DNA of 64,000 nucleotides from Ecdyonurus torrentis (GCA_949318235.1 OX439129.1:3658001-3722000), one strand, 5' to 3'. Shown: positions 36,655 to 50,199, numbered from the stretch's first letter. Numbers and translations are program-made. The notes: generated by a model from the sequence alone, not told the origin.

Positions 36655-37265
36655 AACTCACTCACTCACTCACTCACTCACTCACTCACTCACTCACTCA
36701 CTCACTCACTCACTCACTCACTCACTCACTCACTCACTCACTCACTCACTCACTCACTCACTCACTCACTCACTCACTCACTCACTCACTCACTCACTCA
36801 CTCACTCACTCACTCACTCACTCACTCACTCACTCACTCACTCACTCACTCACTCACTCACTCACTCACTCACTCACTCACTCACTCACTCACTCACTCA
36901 CTCACTCACTCACTCACTCACTCACTCACTCACTCACTCACTCACTCACTCACTCACTCACTCACTCACTCACTCACTCACTCACTCACTCACTCACTCA
37001 CTCACTCACTCACTCACTCACTCACTCACTCACTCACTCACTCACTCACTCACTCACTCACTCACTCACTCACTCACTCACTCACTCACTCACTCACTCA
37101 CTCACTCACTCACTCACTCACTCACTCACTCACTCACTCACTCACTCACTCACTCACTCACTCACTCACTCACTCACTCACTCACTCACTCACTCACTCA
37201 CTCACTCACTCACTCACTCACTCACTCACTCACTCACTCACTCACTCACTCACTCACCCACTCAC
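36655..37265. repeat. (ACTC)n tetranucleotide block of about 600 bp
   Basis: About 150 almost perfect units, starting 61 bases after the transposase stop, and ending in a few degenerate CTCA words among TA-rich sequence to 37,320. Only one interruption (CACC near 37,256) is seen. Confidence 0.97.
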
Positions 37266-37320
37266 AATATATATAATATATACTCACTCACAATATAATA
37301 ATATATATATTATATAAAGT

Positions 37321-38755
37321 AATTAAGTAATTAATTGCGGGAAATCAGGTACTGCGGGATTTGACTAAAAAATTGTAAAGACAGAAAAATCTGACATTTT
37401 GCACAGTGATACATTAGGATTAGGTATCTTTAAAAATGTAAAAATTTTGGGGGATCACCATGCTATAGATTTTAAATTATGATTTTTTGAAGTTTTAGTC
37501 CCAAAAGAGCCGATGTTAATTTAAATAATTATTTTCTCTCTTATCTGATGGTCACGGGTTCTGAAAATTTTATCATAGGTATAGCTGTTTTTACTATAAC
37601 TTTCAAATGGCATCATAAAATTTCGAAGTTTTCTTTTCAGATTTTGAGGTACCGACAGGAATTGAATAACCTGCACAACAATAGAACGAAAAGCAACACT
37701 GTATGCCCGTTCTACTGTCTGTTATTTCAGCGCTCTGTTCCCCTCATACCTGTTATCTGTAATATCAAACACATCCTGTCTTATTTCTTGACCAAGTCGA
37801 CGCTCACCACGTTTAGTAAACAACCAAAAACTTGATCTCTATAATAAATACATATTGACTGATGTTACAATGTTTGCAACATATTTATGTAATAAAATGA
37901 TAAATTTTGTTATAATATTATATATTTTGATATAATACAAATATTGTGGTTATTAGGGAAATAAAAAGACACGTGAAGCATTATAATATTATGATTTCTG
38001 ATATAACTGAATTTTATTTATCATTGTCTTATAATTAGTAAAGTAATATAATTTAAACTTTTGTTTTACGTGTTTAAAAATAAATTTGACATATATATAT
38101 ATATATTTTTATCACAAAATAATCACTAAAATCGATGGTATAGTATTTTTTTTTTTTTTTTTTTTTTAAGAAAGTGCAAGTGTATCTTATATTCTAAAAT
38201 TGCAACCTAAAAAAATATACCATGAATACGAGTTACAAATTCTTCTCGCGACGTAATGATAATAACTTGAACAGCATTCTACTTCTAGTAGCAAGTGTGT
38301 CCTGCATTAGCTGCAACAACACATCGCAATTTAGGTATACAATTTATAACACTACATAAAGACTATGAAATATTTCAATTGCCTTATTACATTTAATTCA
38401 AAATAGTTTTAATATCCAGAGATTTATTAGTTTATTTGATTCACCAACTATTGTTTAAAATTATTTCATTGTGTATATTTTTTTATCGTAATATTTTATT
38501 TATATAACTTTTCAAATATTTTATTTTTTGAATAATATTCAGATAGAAAGAACAAAATTGTCAACAAAATATATCACATACAGCATGCATCAAGTCTGGT
38601 GAGATATTTTACCTAAAAGAGATGAGGAGAAGTAGAGGAGGGGACTTTTATTTTTCTTAGAAATAGCTATGTTGCCGGTTTTTTCATATTCCCATAAGGA
38701 TAATGTATTGCAGGTTATTCAATTCCTGTCGGTACAAGCCATCTATATACAATCC

Positions 38756-38757
<2 letters not shown>
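37321..38757. other. No gene; contains one half-perfect inverted repeat pair
   Basis: AT-rich sequence. The 27-base word from 37,648 (starting GTACCGACAGGAATTGAATA) recurs exactly inverted at 38,711-38,737. The pair encloses about 1.1 kb but similarity does not continue outward or inward, so an element cannot be claimed firmly. Confidence 0.55.
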
Positions 38758-39699
<942 letters not shown>

Positions 39700-39714
39700 T
39701 ATAGGGTGAATGTG
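39700..39714. mobile_element. Left tip of the MITE interrupted by the Polinton
   Basis: TATAGGGTGAATGTG matches the first bases of the MITE at 58,326 (TATAGGGTGTATGC). The rest of this copy resumes at 56,162 on the other side of the Polinton. Confidence 0.8.
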
Positions 39715-40735
39715 AGTAGAGAGGGGTGGCAGGTTCTGTTCTAGATATGATAACATGGTGTTCCTATGCTAATGCATGTTTAATTTTAAGGAGCCAAGGA
39801 GCCATTCTCCTGCCTACCTAACTGTATGGTAAAATATACATACAGAATGTAGTATAGCATTTTCAATATAGCTTATACATATTTTTATATTATTATAGTA
39901 CTATACACACGAAAAATTCATATTATAAATTATTATGTGTGTACGCTATGTTAACCATGATATTGTGTATATATAACATTTTTCTTAAAGTTAGGTATTT
40001 TTATTTACATTATATATATTTTTATATGGCATTACTTACGTGTATAATATACAATACATACGAATATACGCTGTATACTAAAATTGCTATACGTGAAGCT
40101 AAAATTGTCATATACAAGTTATGTCGCGTTATCATATATCATGCATTCTATTTTCGCTGTGTCCACACAATTATTATTTTTTTTCTTGCTTTCGTATAAG
40201 TGAGTACTTTTGTTGTAATACTTTTATTAAAGTTATGTACTCCTAATATTGCCTTTTTTTTAAGTATTATAAAAAGACGTTACAAATTATGTTTTGCTAT
40301 AGTAACTATATAATATCTTACATTAAAACAATATATAGAAATATGCACATGACACAATCATCATACAGTATAAACAGTGTAAAATACATTATACTTTATG
40401 TCCAATTTTTAAATTACATGTTATAAATATTGCTATATTTTCCACTGCATGTATGCGTTATAAGCATCATACTATGTATAACTAAGGCATTGTCTTATCA
40501 TCACAAAATGCACTCTCTCTCCAGGCTTATATATATATTTTTTTGCACATATACTTTATAAAATATTTTTTTTATAGCCTGTGCATATGTTATTATAACT
40601 GCGTGTTATATCTATTTAGCACTATATAGAGTTTAAATTTATTTAGTATACTAAGTTGTTTTTTTTCATTATATTATAAATGATATATACTAATGTTTTA
40701 ATGTATAATTTTGGTTGTATATTTTACAATATGTA
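39715..40735. repeat. Left terminal inverted repeat of the Polinton
   Basis: Pairs with 55,385-56,161. The last shared word is TATAATTTTGGTTGTAT near 40,704. The left copy is about 240 bases longer because of an insertion around 40,330-40,600. Confidence 0.85.
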
Positions 40736-41123
40736 AAAATAAGAAGTGCGTTGCAAGTTGCATACTTTCAAAAAGATGTCGCTTCTTTGTTTAGTATTTA
40801 AGATGGCAGTTCTCAAGTCTTAATGTATTTATACAAAATAAAAGTGCTGAAATGAGATCTAATTTGTCGATAGATTGATTAATAATGATTGATTATTAAA
40901 ACAAAAGTATCAATTTTATTGTAAATGATTAGTTTTAACAGACTTTTTGTTAATATTCCGATTAAAAATAATTTTACGGGAAAAAAATTGATTTTGTAAT
41001 TTGAAGAAATCATATTTCGAAATAGACTGTGAATTGGTAGGGCAGATGTGGTGGACAAGAAAAAACTTAACTCGCAGCTACTACTGAGAGGTTAGTAGTT
41101 GCAATATATGATCCTCGGATCAC

Positions 41124-41160
41124 ACAGAGGTCCTGTGCCAAATTTTATCAGGACCTCTGT
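41124..41160. other. Perfect 12-bp hairpin in the polB upstream region
   Basis: ACAGAGGTCCTG and CAGGACCTCTGT are exact complements around a 13-base loop. It lies inside the Polinton 1.6 kb upstream of polB in a long non-coding stretch. No function is known to me. Confidence 0.7.
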
Positions 41161-41340
41161 TTAAAATGTATGATATTTCTAGAGATCTGCACGGAAGATT
41201 GAAATCCTCATATTGAATACTTGGAGCAAGCGCACAGTAGTACAGTACTTCTAACTGCAAGACTAAGGCTGGACCAAGAATATTCAATGTGAGTATATCT
41301 AATGAAATAATTTTTTTTTCCTTCTCATATGGTAAGATAT

Positions 41341-42140
41341 GATAGTTTTTACATCATGGACAGCCACAGAAGAGAGAACGCAAAGCGGCACGCTATAGAC
41401 GGCCAGAGAAGAGATATTATACGTTGGCAACATAGCATACCCCATACATCAAGCAGTATAATACTTTATTTTCAGTGCATGTAAATGAAATATGTAAAAA
41501 AAAATTTTTTTTTCAGTGCATTTAAATGAAGTACATAATATTTTATTTTCATTGCATGTTAAATAAAGTAAATGAAGTAGCTAATAATTACACACTAATA
41601 ATATCTTAGGAATATTTCATAACATGGACAGCCAGAGAAGAGATGTATTAAAGACCTATGCTATGTGGCTATACTATGGGGATAACATGGTGTGATGCAT
41701 ACATCGAGAAGCTTATATTTTCTTTTCAGCGCATGTAAATGAAGTATTTTTTTATGCTAGTAAAATGAAGTAAATGAAGTACATAATCATTACAGGCTAA
41801 TAATATCTTAGGAATATTTCACGAATTGTACAGCACGAGAAGAGATGTATTAAAGACCTATGCTATGTGGCTATACTATGGGGATAACATGGTGTGATGC
41901 ATACATCGAGCACTTCGAGCAGCTTATATTTTCTTTTCAGCGCATGTAAATGAAGTAATATTTTTTTATTCTTGTAAAATGAAGTAAATGAAGTACACAA
42001 TTTTTATAGGCTAATAATATTTTAGGAATATTTCGCAAACCAAGAGAAGAGATGTATGTGTCAAAACCTTATGCATTATGTATAACATGACAAAATGCAT
42101 ACATTGTGCTAATGTTATTTTTTTCTTTTCAGCGCATGTA
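41341..42140 (+). repeat. About four degenerate 200-bp repeats upstream of polB
   Basis: Units starting near 41,341, 41,610, 41,811 and 42,024 share AGAGAAGAGATGTATTAAAG, GATAACATGGTGTGATGCAT and, at their ends, TTTTCTTTTCAGCGCATGTA, which reads like a repeated splice acceptor. Region 40,736-41,340 and 42,141-42,700 hold no other feature except the microsatellite. Confidence 0.8.
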
Positions 42141-42336
42141 TATTTTTAAAGTTCAATTTTTTTTGTTTAAATGCCTATTATGATCGAAGTATATAACTTG
42201 AACAGTACATTATTATCTTAACAGTATTATAGCTTATAATATATATATATATATTTATATATTATATTAATGTGTGTGTTTTTTATATTAATAATTTTAA
42301 TATGTTCCAGAGAGAAAAATTAATATTGTATATAAT

Positions 42337-42490
<154 letters not shown>

Positions 42491-42715
42491 TGAGAATATT
42501 GAAAAACATGTTTTGATATGTAATATTAAAATAACGAAATATATAATGGCATATAAATAATATGACAAAAATCATATATATTATACTCTATGTATTATAT
42601 TAATATGTAGATAGTTGCAAATAATGTGCTGTTATATGCTTATATTTAAGTTCAACAGTAAGAATAATAAATAAGAAAAACTATGTATGATTTAACTTTG
42701 TTCACAGAAACAAGC

Positions 42716-45700
42716 ATGGCGCTCAGCAAAGCTGATATTAAAATTCAGTTTGACAGCTGCGAGTTAAGCTTCAAAGAGAAAAAAAACCCTAAATTCATGG
42801 ACACTTAGTGCATAATAAAAGGATTTTTCATTGTGCTAACTGTTGTGAAGTGTTTACACAGAACAAAAATTTAAAAAGACACAAAGACTATAGCTGTAAG
42901 AACAATTTTCAAAACAAGAAATCAAGGCTAGACATTAAAGACACCATAGAGGAAATATCAGATGATACTGAAAATGCAGAGTTTTTTGGTAAGAAATTTT
43001 TGTGTACTATGTGTAATAAAAATTTCTCCAGAAGTGACAATTTAAAGACTCATCATAAGAAACCATGTAGTAAAAGAGGCTTAGGTATAGCCTCTACATC
43101 ACAAGTATACATTGCAAACAATGATAATATTAAATTAAATTTAGAGAAGGAGAAAAGTTTAGATGAAATCACTGACGTCGAGAAAAAAGAAATAGCCATT
43201 GTAGAGACTGCATTTAAAAGCAGACTTGTAACATACAACATACAAAATAACTTAAACATTAGTAATTCTGTTGATTATCTACAATCTAAAAACAATGTTG
43301 TTAAATATTTAATACAAAAGGAATTACAAAGAAAAACATGTGTTAAAGTCAATCTTAAGTTTAATGTTGAACATGCTAATTTAATAGGGGAGTGGCAAGA
43401 CAAACTTTTTAAAACAAAAAATGTGTCAGTGTATAGGGAATCTGACTTGAATTTATTAATTCAAAAATCCTTTGATAAGTTGCAAAAAGAAATGAGTGAA
43501 TTTCAAGGGAAAGGTAGTGGATGGACTAGTCATATGGTTCATGGGCTTGAAGTATGTATCAATAAATATTCACCATTGTATGGATGTAGCTATATTGAAA
43601 TTCCAAAAGAAATTACAAACCGTAAAGCTATTATAAATGTACAAAATACCGACCAAAGGTGCTTTAAATATGCAATACTTAGCAAATTAATAAATAGAGA
43701 TAAGTCGTCTCCAGGTAGCTATGTAAATATAAATCATAGATATGATTTTAGTTGTGTATCGTCACCAACTCTACTTAAAGAAATTCCAATCTTTGAGAGA
43801 AAAAATAATATAAGCATTAATGTCTTTAGCATTGGTGAAGGTAATAATATATACCCCATTAAAGTTTGCAACACAGAGCTTCCAGATCATAGAGACTTGT
43901 TATATGTTACTTATAATGGCGTTTCACATTATTGTTACATTTCAAACTTTGCCAGATTAGTAGGATCGCAAATTTCAAAATCAACAAGGAAGGAAATTAT
44001 ATGTAAGAAATGCTTTACATATTACACAATGACAAGAAAGGGTGAGATGAGAATGAGGATACATAAGGAAATTTGTGATAAGAAAAAAACTGTAAGGATA
44101 GATATGCCCACTGCAGAAAAGTCTAAAATTAAGTTTAAAAATGTTGAACATTCTATTATCATGCCAGTAGTTATATATGCAGATTTTGAATCTTTGCTTA
44201 AAAAGTATTCTTCGTGTGATCCAAGACCAGGTGTAAGTAGCACTACAAAACAACAACACCATGAACTACTTAGCTTTTGCATTCATGTTAAATCAAACAA
44301 TCTCTTAGATAATGAAAAAAAGTATTTACCTAAGAAACCGATTATGTACAGAAAAAAATATGATAAAGGCAGATCCCTTTGTAAATTATATTAAAGATAT
44401 AGCAAATAACGTCAAGGAAATATACAGGAAGTATGACCCGATGAATGATTTAACTAACAACGAGAAAGTTAGTCATAAAGATGCTAAAGAATGCTATTTG
44501 TGTAAACATGAATTTACACAACAAAATTATAAAGTACGTGATCATGATCATCTCACTGGCCAATACAGAGGAGCTGCACATAATATATGTAATCTAAATA
44601 ACAGAAAGCCCAGAACTCTGCCAATATTTATGCATGGGTTGTCAAACTATGATTCTCATTTTATTATAAAGGCTCTAGACACTATTTCTGGAAATGTAGA
44701 AGTTATTCCTAATACAGAAGAAAAATATATCTACTTTACTAAGAAGGTAGGAAATATCAATTGTAGGTTTTTAGACACATTCAGATTCATGCCTACAAGC
44801 CTTGCTCAATTAGCAGAAAACTTACCAAAAGATTCCTTTAAAGAAACTAAGCTTCATAATAGCTCACTGACAGATAATGAGTTAAAATTATTAACTCGTA
44901 AAGGTGTTTATTGTTATGACTATACAGACAGCTTAAAAAAGCTGGAGGAAACTTGTATACCAGAAAAAGAAGACTTCTATAGTGAACTAAATGAAAACGA
45001 TATATCAGATGAAGATTATCAGCATGCAAGAAATGTGTTGGATACATTTAACATACAAACTCTAGGTGATTACAGTGATTTGTATTTACGTACTGATGTT
45101 CTTATACTTGCAGATGTTTTTGAGCACTTTCGTTCACTATGTATGAAAACGTATCAATTAGATCCAAGTTATTACTATACTGCGCCAGGTTTAGCGTGGG
45201 ATGCTGCTCTTAAATATACTGGTATAACTCTAGAGCTTCTTGTTGAATATGATATGTTGCTTATGTTTGAAGAGGGTATAAGAGGAGGTATAACTCAGTG
45301 TGTTAAACGTCATGCTATTGCTAATAATCCATACTTTGTGGATTACGACCCTATGTTACCTCAAGTCTATTTGCTTTATGCAGACAGTAATAATTTATAT
45401 GGCGCAGGGATGTCATCTAGATTACCTTATGGGGGATTTGAGTGGGTTAGTGATGTAAATATATGTGATTTGGAAAAATTAGATGATACAGACTATGGTT
45501 ATATATTTGAGGTTGATGTTCTATATCCTGAGGTTTTGCATGATTATCATTCTGATCTGCCTTTTTTACCTATAAAGCAAACTCCAGTAGGTTCAAAATA
45601 TCCTAAACTGTTAACAACACTTCATAATAAAGAAAAATATATAGCACATTATACAGTACTGTTACAGGCAATGAAGCATGGCTTAGAAATAACAAAAATT

Positions 45701-46594
45701 CATAGAGGGATAAAATTCTTGCACTCTTGCTGGTTAGAACCCTACATAAGGCTAAAAAAAGAAGCAAGGAAAAAAGCAATGAATGATTTTGAAAGGGACT
45801 TTTATAAGTTGATGAATAATGCTGTATATGGTAAGACTATGGAAAATATACATAATAGGTTGAATATGCAAATTGTAACAAAAGAGCAAGGCATTCAAAG
45901 GTTAATTAACAAAAGTAATTTCCTCGACAGAACCATATTCTCAGAAAATATAGTAGCTGTACACTTAGCTAAAGAATCTGTTTATATGAATAAACCCATA
46001 TATATAGGAATGTGTATCCTTGATATATCTAAGACGATTATGTATGATTTTTTATATTGTGTACTCAAACCATATTACGGGCCAAAAATACATTTACTTT
46101 ATTGTGATACTGACAGCTTTATAATTACAGCTGAAACAATGGATATTTACGATGATATCAAAGAACTAGAATCTTACTTTGATACGTCTGGATATCCAAA
46201 GAGCCATCCATGCTATTCTATTGCAAATATGAAAAAGCTTGGCAAATTCAAAGATGAAACTAATGGTACTCCTATTAAAGAATTCATTGGTTTACGACCA
46301 AAAATGTACTGCATTGATGTTAAAGATGAGCATATTAAGAAAATTAAAGGTGTAAAGTCATATGCTGTAAAGATGAAAATTCATAAAGATGATTTTTTAG
46401 AGTGTTTAAACGCTAAGAAAATACATCATGTTAGTTTTCAAACAATACAGTCTAAGAAACATGTTGTTGATACTGTTACATGTTGTAAGGTAGCTTTAAG
46501 TCCATATGATGATAAAAGAATAATTCTTGAGGATGGTATTCACACTATTTCTTATGGCCATAAAAGTTCTCTAAATAACGTAAATGATATGTAA
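42716..46594 (+). pseudogene. polB: Polinton protein-primed DNA polymerase B, frameshifted
   Basis: It would replicate the element from protein-primed ends. The main frame 42,808-44,394 has two Cys/His zinc fingers (start CANCCEVF and CTMCNKNF) and Exo I (YADFES, near 44,180). The second frame, 44,312-46,594, has an endonuclease VII-like Cys/His motif (CYLC...HDHLTGQYRG...HNIC), Exo II (SNYDSHF), Exo III (YLRTD), Pol A (DSNNLYG), Pol B (NNAVYGK) and Pol C (YCDTDS). All catalytic motifs of the DNA_pol_B_2 family are intact. The two frames overlap by 83 bases and the coding sense passes from one to the other near 44,345, so a frameshift breaks the gene. The 42,808 codon is GTG and the zinc-finger pattern continues upstream in another frame from an ATG at 42,716, with a second shift in the A-rich run near 42,780; a nearby TTCACAG at 42,701 could also be an acceptor. 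Confidence 0.93.
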
Positions 46595-46862
46595 TATATA
46601 GTGAAACATTTTAACTTTGTAAAATTTTGTATAATAATATATATATATATAGTATACTATTTGTAAAAATAAATTTTTAATGTAAAGTATATTATAAAAG
46701 CAATTAATAATAATGTGTATATAATATATACATAATGTATATGTATATAATATCAGTATGTAAAGCTTATAGCAATTTTCTTTGTAATGATATAATATTC
46801 CTACTGTATATAAAGGTATAGAAATAAAACTATGTAAATCAATTTAAACATATAAATTTTAT

Positions 46863-47791
46863 TTATTTTAATACATCATTCTTATTAACCCAAGCATTAT
46901 GCTTCTTATCAAAACCTAAAAATTTTACAAACAATCTATTACCAGAACGTTTAAGAACTTTTTCAATCAAATATACTTCATCAACATTAGTTTTTTGAAG
47001 TTCTTCTTCATAAAAGCCACCAAGCACAGGTTGATCTAAATAATCATTTAACAAGTATGTAACTGGGTTAGTTGCTTTAACTTTAACAATTTAAAATATT
47101 TCATTAGACCAATTAGGTGTATAACCTTTTGCAAATACCGATTTTGCCTTGGATATTCTTACCCTATCACCAATAATATATTTAGGCTTCTTACGTGTTA
47201 TAGGCTTTATTTTATATATTTTGTTTAAAAGTAACTTTTCATTCTTTTTGCTTACATCTACAGGTTTCATACGAAGAGTACTATGTACAGTGTTATTATA
47301 GGTTAACATAAGCTGTGGAAGTATACCTAACCATTTATAATTACCTTGTAAGCTAAATTTCTTCCACATTAAGGTCTTAAGAGTCCTATTGAATCTTTCA
47401 CATATAAAACTTTTCATTGTAGTATATGAACTATAGTGATTTATATTGTATTTTGCATAAGTGCAGAGAATGTAGCATTATAAAATTCTTTACCCATGTC
47501 ACTTTGTATATTTTTTGGTATACGTCCTTTCTTAAACACACTCTCCATAGCTATTGTTACTAAAGCACCAGTTTTATTTTTTATAGGAATAGCCCAAGCA
47601 TACTTAGAAAATACACATATGATAGTGAGCAAGTAATTATAGCCTCTGTTTGTTCGAGAATATTCATTCATTTCAACCAAGTCTATTTGCCAGAGATCAT
47701 CAATGCCTTTCATCACCATTTTACGTCTAGGATAGTTTTTTCAAGCAGGCTTATGTAACTCATTTACCAATGTTTCTTTTACTGTTGCCAT
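46863..47791 (-). pseudogene. int: Polinton RVE-type integrase with chromodomain, inactivated
   Basis: It would insert the element into chromosomes. The first ATG is at 47,791. The core shows WQIDLVEM (first D), QSDMGKEF (second D) and ERFNRTLK (catalytic E), followed by an SH3-like DNA-binding part (GDRVRISK) and a chromodomain-like tail (YLIEKVLKRSGNRLFVKFLG). Three lesions are visible: an in-frame TGA at 47,741-47,743, a frameshift near 47,450, and an in-frame TAA at 47,091-47,093 just before the chromodomain. The reading frame resumes after each, so decay is recent. Its ATG overlaps the end of the fibre-like gene upstream. Confidence 0.9.
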
Positions 47792-48173
47792 TCTCCTAAT
47801 ATTTTTCTTAATATACGTAGTATAAGTATTTCAACACTAACACTTGGATCACCAGTTACTCTTGTTAATGGTATACCTTCAGTTTTATAGTTATTTACAA
47901 TGCTAATAAGGTCTTCCTTTTTTTCTCTATAGCTGCTTGTAAGTTTTCTTCTGTTATTTTTAGAGTGTTGGCTTCACTTTTAATTAAATTACTAACAGTT
48001 TTAGTATCTACATAAAGTTTATTAGCAGCATCCTTATGGTCTATAGGATCTTCAACGTTAGTAATTCTTCTTCTTTTAGCATTTAATACTTCTTCTTCCT
48101 CATACAACACTTCTACAAAGCCATGCTTTTGCTGGAACTGGTATCAAGAACGTCCAAACTTGTCAACACTCAT
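47779..48173 (-). pseudogene. Polinton fibre-like small protein, broken
   Basis: The frame starts MSVDKFGRS at 48,173, meets a TGA at 48,144-48,146, resumes as a Glu-rich and KRRRI-containing segment with DPIDHKDAANKLYVD, then shifts in an oligo(A) run near 47,915 and ends at 47,779. The D-P-x-D-x-x-D-A-x-x-K-x-Y-V-D pattern is shared by phage and Polinton fibre/tail-like proteins, so a role on the particle surface is plausible. The C-terminus overlaps the integrase start by a few bases. Confidence 0.6.
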
Positions 48174-48202
48174 TGCTGTAATGATAAAATTAGTATTACA
48201 TG

Positions 48203-49727
48203 TTATTTTATATAGTTTGATTCACGCAGCTCCTCTACAATAGATGTAATTTCATTTTGATGGCTATTATTCTTAGCCCCTTTTGAACTAAGTAATAAGC
48301 GTAGTCTATCCACTAATTCATTAGGATCATCCCAGTACTCGTTTATAGGCTTATTTGCTACCATACCAAAGCCAGTATGACTGTCTTGCTGATTGAATAA
48401 AGGCTTTATTATTTTAGTATACTTAAAGCCTCTATTTGATGCCTTCTGATTACCAGCATTGTAGTACTGTTTATGGGCATTTGTTGCTTCTAACATTGAT
48501 TTATATTGCTGTAAATCACGTGTTGTATAAATTTCTGCATCTGGTTGTTTCATAAACAACAATTCAAATAAGCCTGGAGTTCCATTATATATACCTTTCT
48601 TTATATATATTTTATCATCATGAATTTTCACTGTGGAATCTCCTAGGAACCACTTGTTTGTGTAGGCGCGTATTCCATAGCGTGTATCAAGCTGATCTTC
48701 ATATTTTCCACTCAAATGATAAAGTATATATTTTGCTGCATATACACCAAGCTGCTTTACTCTCTCTCTAGCAAAACGTTCTCCTTTAGGTGTGTTGAAT
48801 TGTTTCTTGAGTTTTTCGATGTCTATTATAACGTGTTCTTCTCTTTTCTCCTCCTCTTCTTCCTCTTTCTCCTCTTCTTCCTCGTCAGAATCTTTAAAAA
48901 TTTGTTGTTATAGATTTACTCTCTGTTATAACTGCTTTCTTTGCTTTAAAGGCATAATGCACTTTTTTAAACATGCTTTAGAATACTAGGTTAATAATTT
49001 ACATACCTTATTATGGCAGAATTAGACATGAACGCGTTGCTTTTGTATATATTTTCATTTATTTTCCATTTGATGGTTGAAATAAAACTTATCTGACGTC
49101 ACACTGTACTGATGGGGCTGCGAAGTGGTGGGGTGTTTTAAATTTATCACGTGACCAAAGAACTTGACTGTGATTGGCTGATAAGATGGGCAGAGGGGAA
49201 CACCGGGAAAAAGTTTGGTACTTCCCTAAACTATAAAACACTTTGCGTGCAAACTCGGAAGATTAAAGTTTAGGGAAGTACCAAACTTTTTCCCGGCGTT
49301 CCCCCCTGCCCATCTCATCAGCCAATCACAGTCAAGCAGCAGTCAAGTTCTTTGGTCACGTGATAAATTTCAAACACCCCACCACTTCGCAGCCCCATCA
49401 GTACAGTGTGACGTCAGATAAGTTTTATTTCAACCGTCAAATGGAAAATAAATGAAAATAAATACAAAATCATCGCGTTCATGTATAATTCTGCCATAAT
49501 AAGGTATAAAAATTATTAACCTAGTATTCTAAAGAATGTTTAAAAAATTGCATTATGCCTTTAACTAATTCATTCAATGGTTTAATGATAGGTTGGTACT
49601 TTACTTCAAGGTTTTCTTGTATTTTAGCATTATTCAATTTTAGTTTTTTATATTTACTTCTTATAGCCTTTGAACTTGCAATGATGTCAAGCGTAATGCT
49701 TTGCTTTGGTTTGCCAACTGTCTTCAT
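48203..49727 (-). pseudogene. Conserved Polinton protein (DUF8207-like), split by a MITE
   Basis: Function unknown. From the ATG at 49,727 the N-terminal part contains ASKAIRSKYKKLK and a Pro-Leu-rich end. It is then interrupted by the 611-bp MITE at 48,950-49,560. The coding sense resumes on the other side with a Lys/Ser part, a run of about 20 Glu/Lys residues, GERFARERVKQLG, and a C-terminal domain with GIRA, WFLGDSTVKI and YNGTPGLFELLF. Domains of this last type occur in many insect Polinton proteins; I recall the label DUF8207. An extra one-base shift lies near 48,905, next to the Glu-rich run. Both halves are otherwise open, so the insertion is young. Confidence 0.7.
48950..49560. mobile_element. 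TTAA-flanked palindromic MITE inside a Polinton gene
   Basis: TTAA lies at 48,946-48,949 and 49,561-49,564. Ends AGGCATAATGC and GCATTATGCCT. Arms of about 285 bases are almost perfectly inverted around a 25-base loop near 49,233-49,260. Each arm contains TGACGTCA (CRE-like), a CACGTGA word and CCAATCACAG (CCAAT-like). Same family as 57,841-58,221 and 58,776-59,163. Confidence 0.92.
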
Positions 49728-49761
49728 GTTAAAATTGTGAATATATGCAAACAGTATATCT

Positions 49762-49896
49762 TTATTTAACAGATAAATACACTGATTTATATACAAAAGG
49801 GCTAGCCTTATTACTTTTACATATCAAACCACTAAGAAGTAATCTAGTTGCTCTCTTGATGGTATGAGTAGTTATAGAATTATAAGCCTTAGCCAT
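49762..49896 (-). CDS. Small Polinton protein, 44 residues
   Basis: An ATG-initiated frame between the ATPase and the split gene, on the same strand. The peptide is basic and has one mildly hydrophobic segment (RATRLLLSGLICK). I do not recognise it; position and strand suggest it is one of the small Polinton genes, but chance cannot be excluded at this length. Confidence 0.4.
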   Translation of the reverse strand: MAKAYNSITTHTIKRATRLLLSGLICKSNKASPFVYKSVYLSVK

Positions 49897-49989
49897 GTAA
49901 CTATAAACATAAATACATCAACGTACTATATAAAATTATATAAGCCAGATTATGGTAAGAATAAAGCAGTATTATAAGTATGGTGAGCT

Positions 49990-50100
49990 ATAACTATAAT
50001 ACAGGTAGCCGTTGTAAATAAACGGGTGGCCGTTTAATATTAACGGATAGCCGTTTTATAAAAACGGGTAGCTGTTTTACTTAAACGGGTAGAGTGAATA
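49990..50100. repeat. 21-bp direct repeats between ATPase and upstream small gene
   Basis: Four to five copies of a unit like GGGTAGCCGTTTTA plus an A/T-rich spacer and AAAC. The CCGTTT/AAACGG words give the array a partly inverted character. It lies where the promoter of the small gene and split gene is expected, after the 3' end of the ATPase gene. Confidence 0.85.
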
Positions 50101-50199
50101 TTTAAATGCTATAATAATGATGAACACTATATGTAGCACTATAAAAAAGCACAGATGATGTTTTCACTATCAAGTACTACATGTAAATGAATGTATTAC

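Noticed and set aside
49308..49345. Possible hammerhead core on the minus strand (CTGATGAGATGGG ... GGGAAAAAG)
   Set aside because: The intervening bases do not form stem II and no cleavage triplet or stem III follows.
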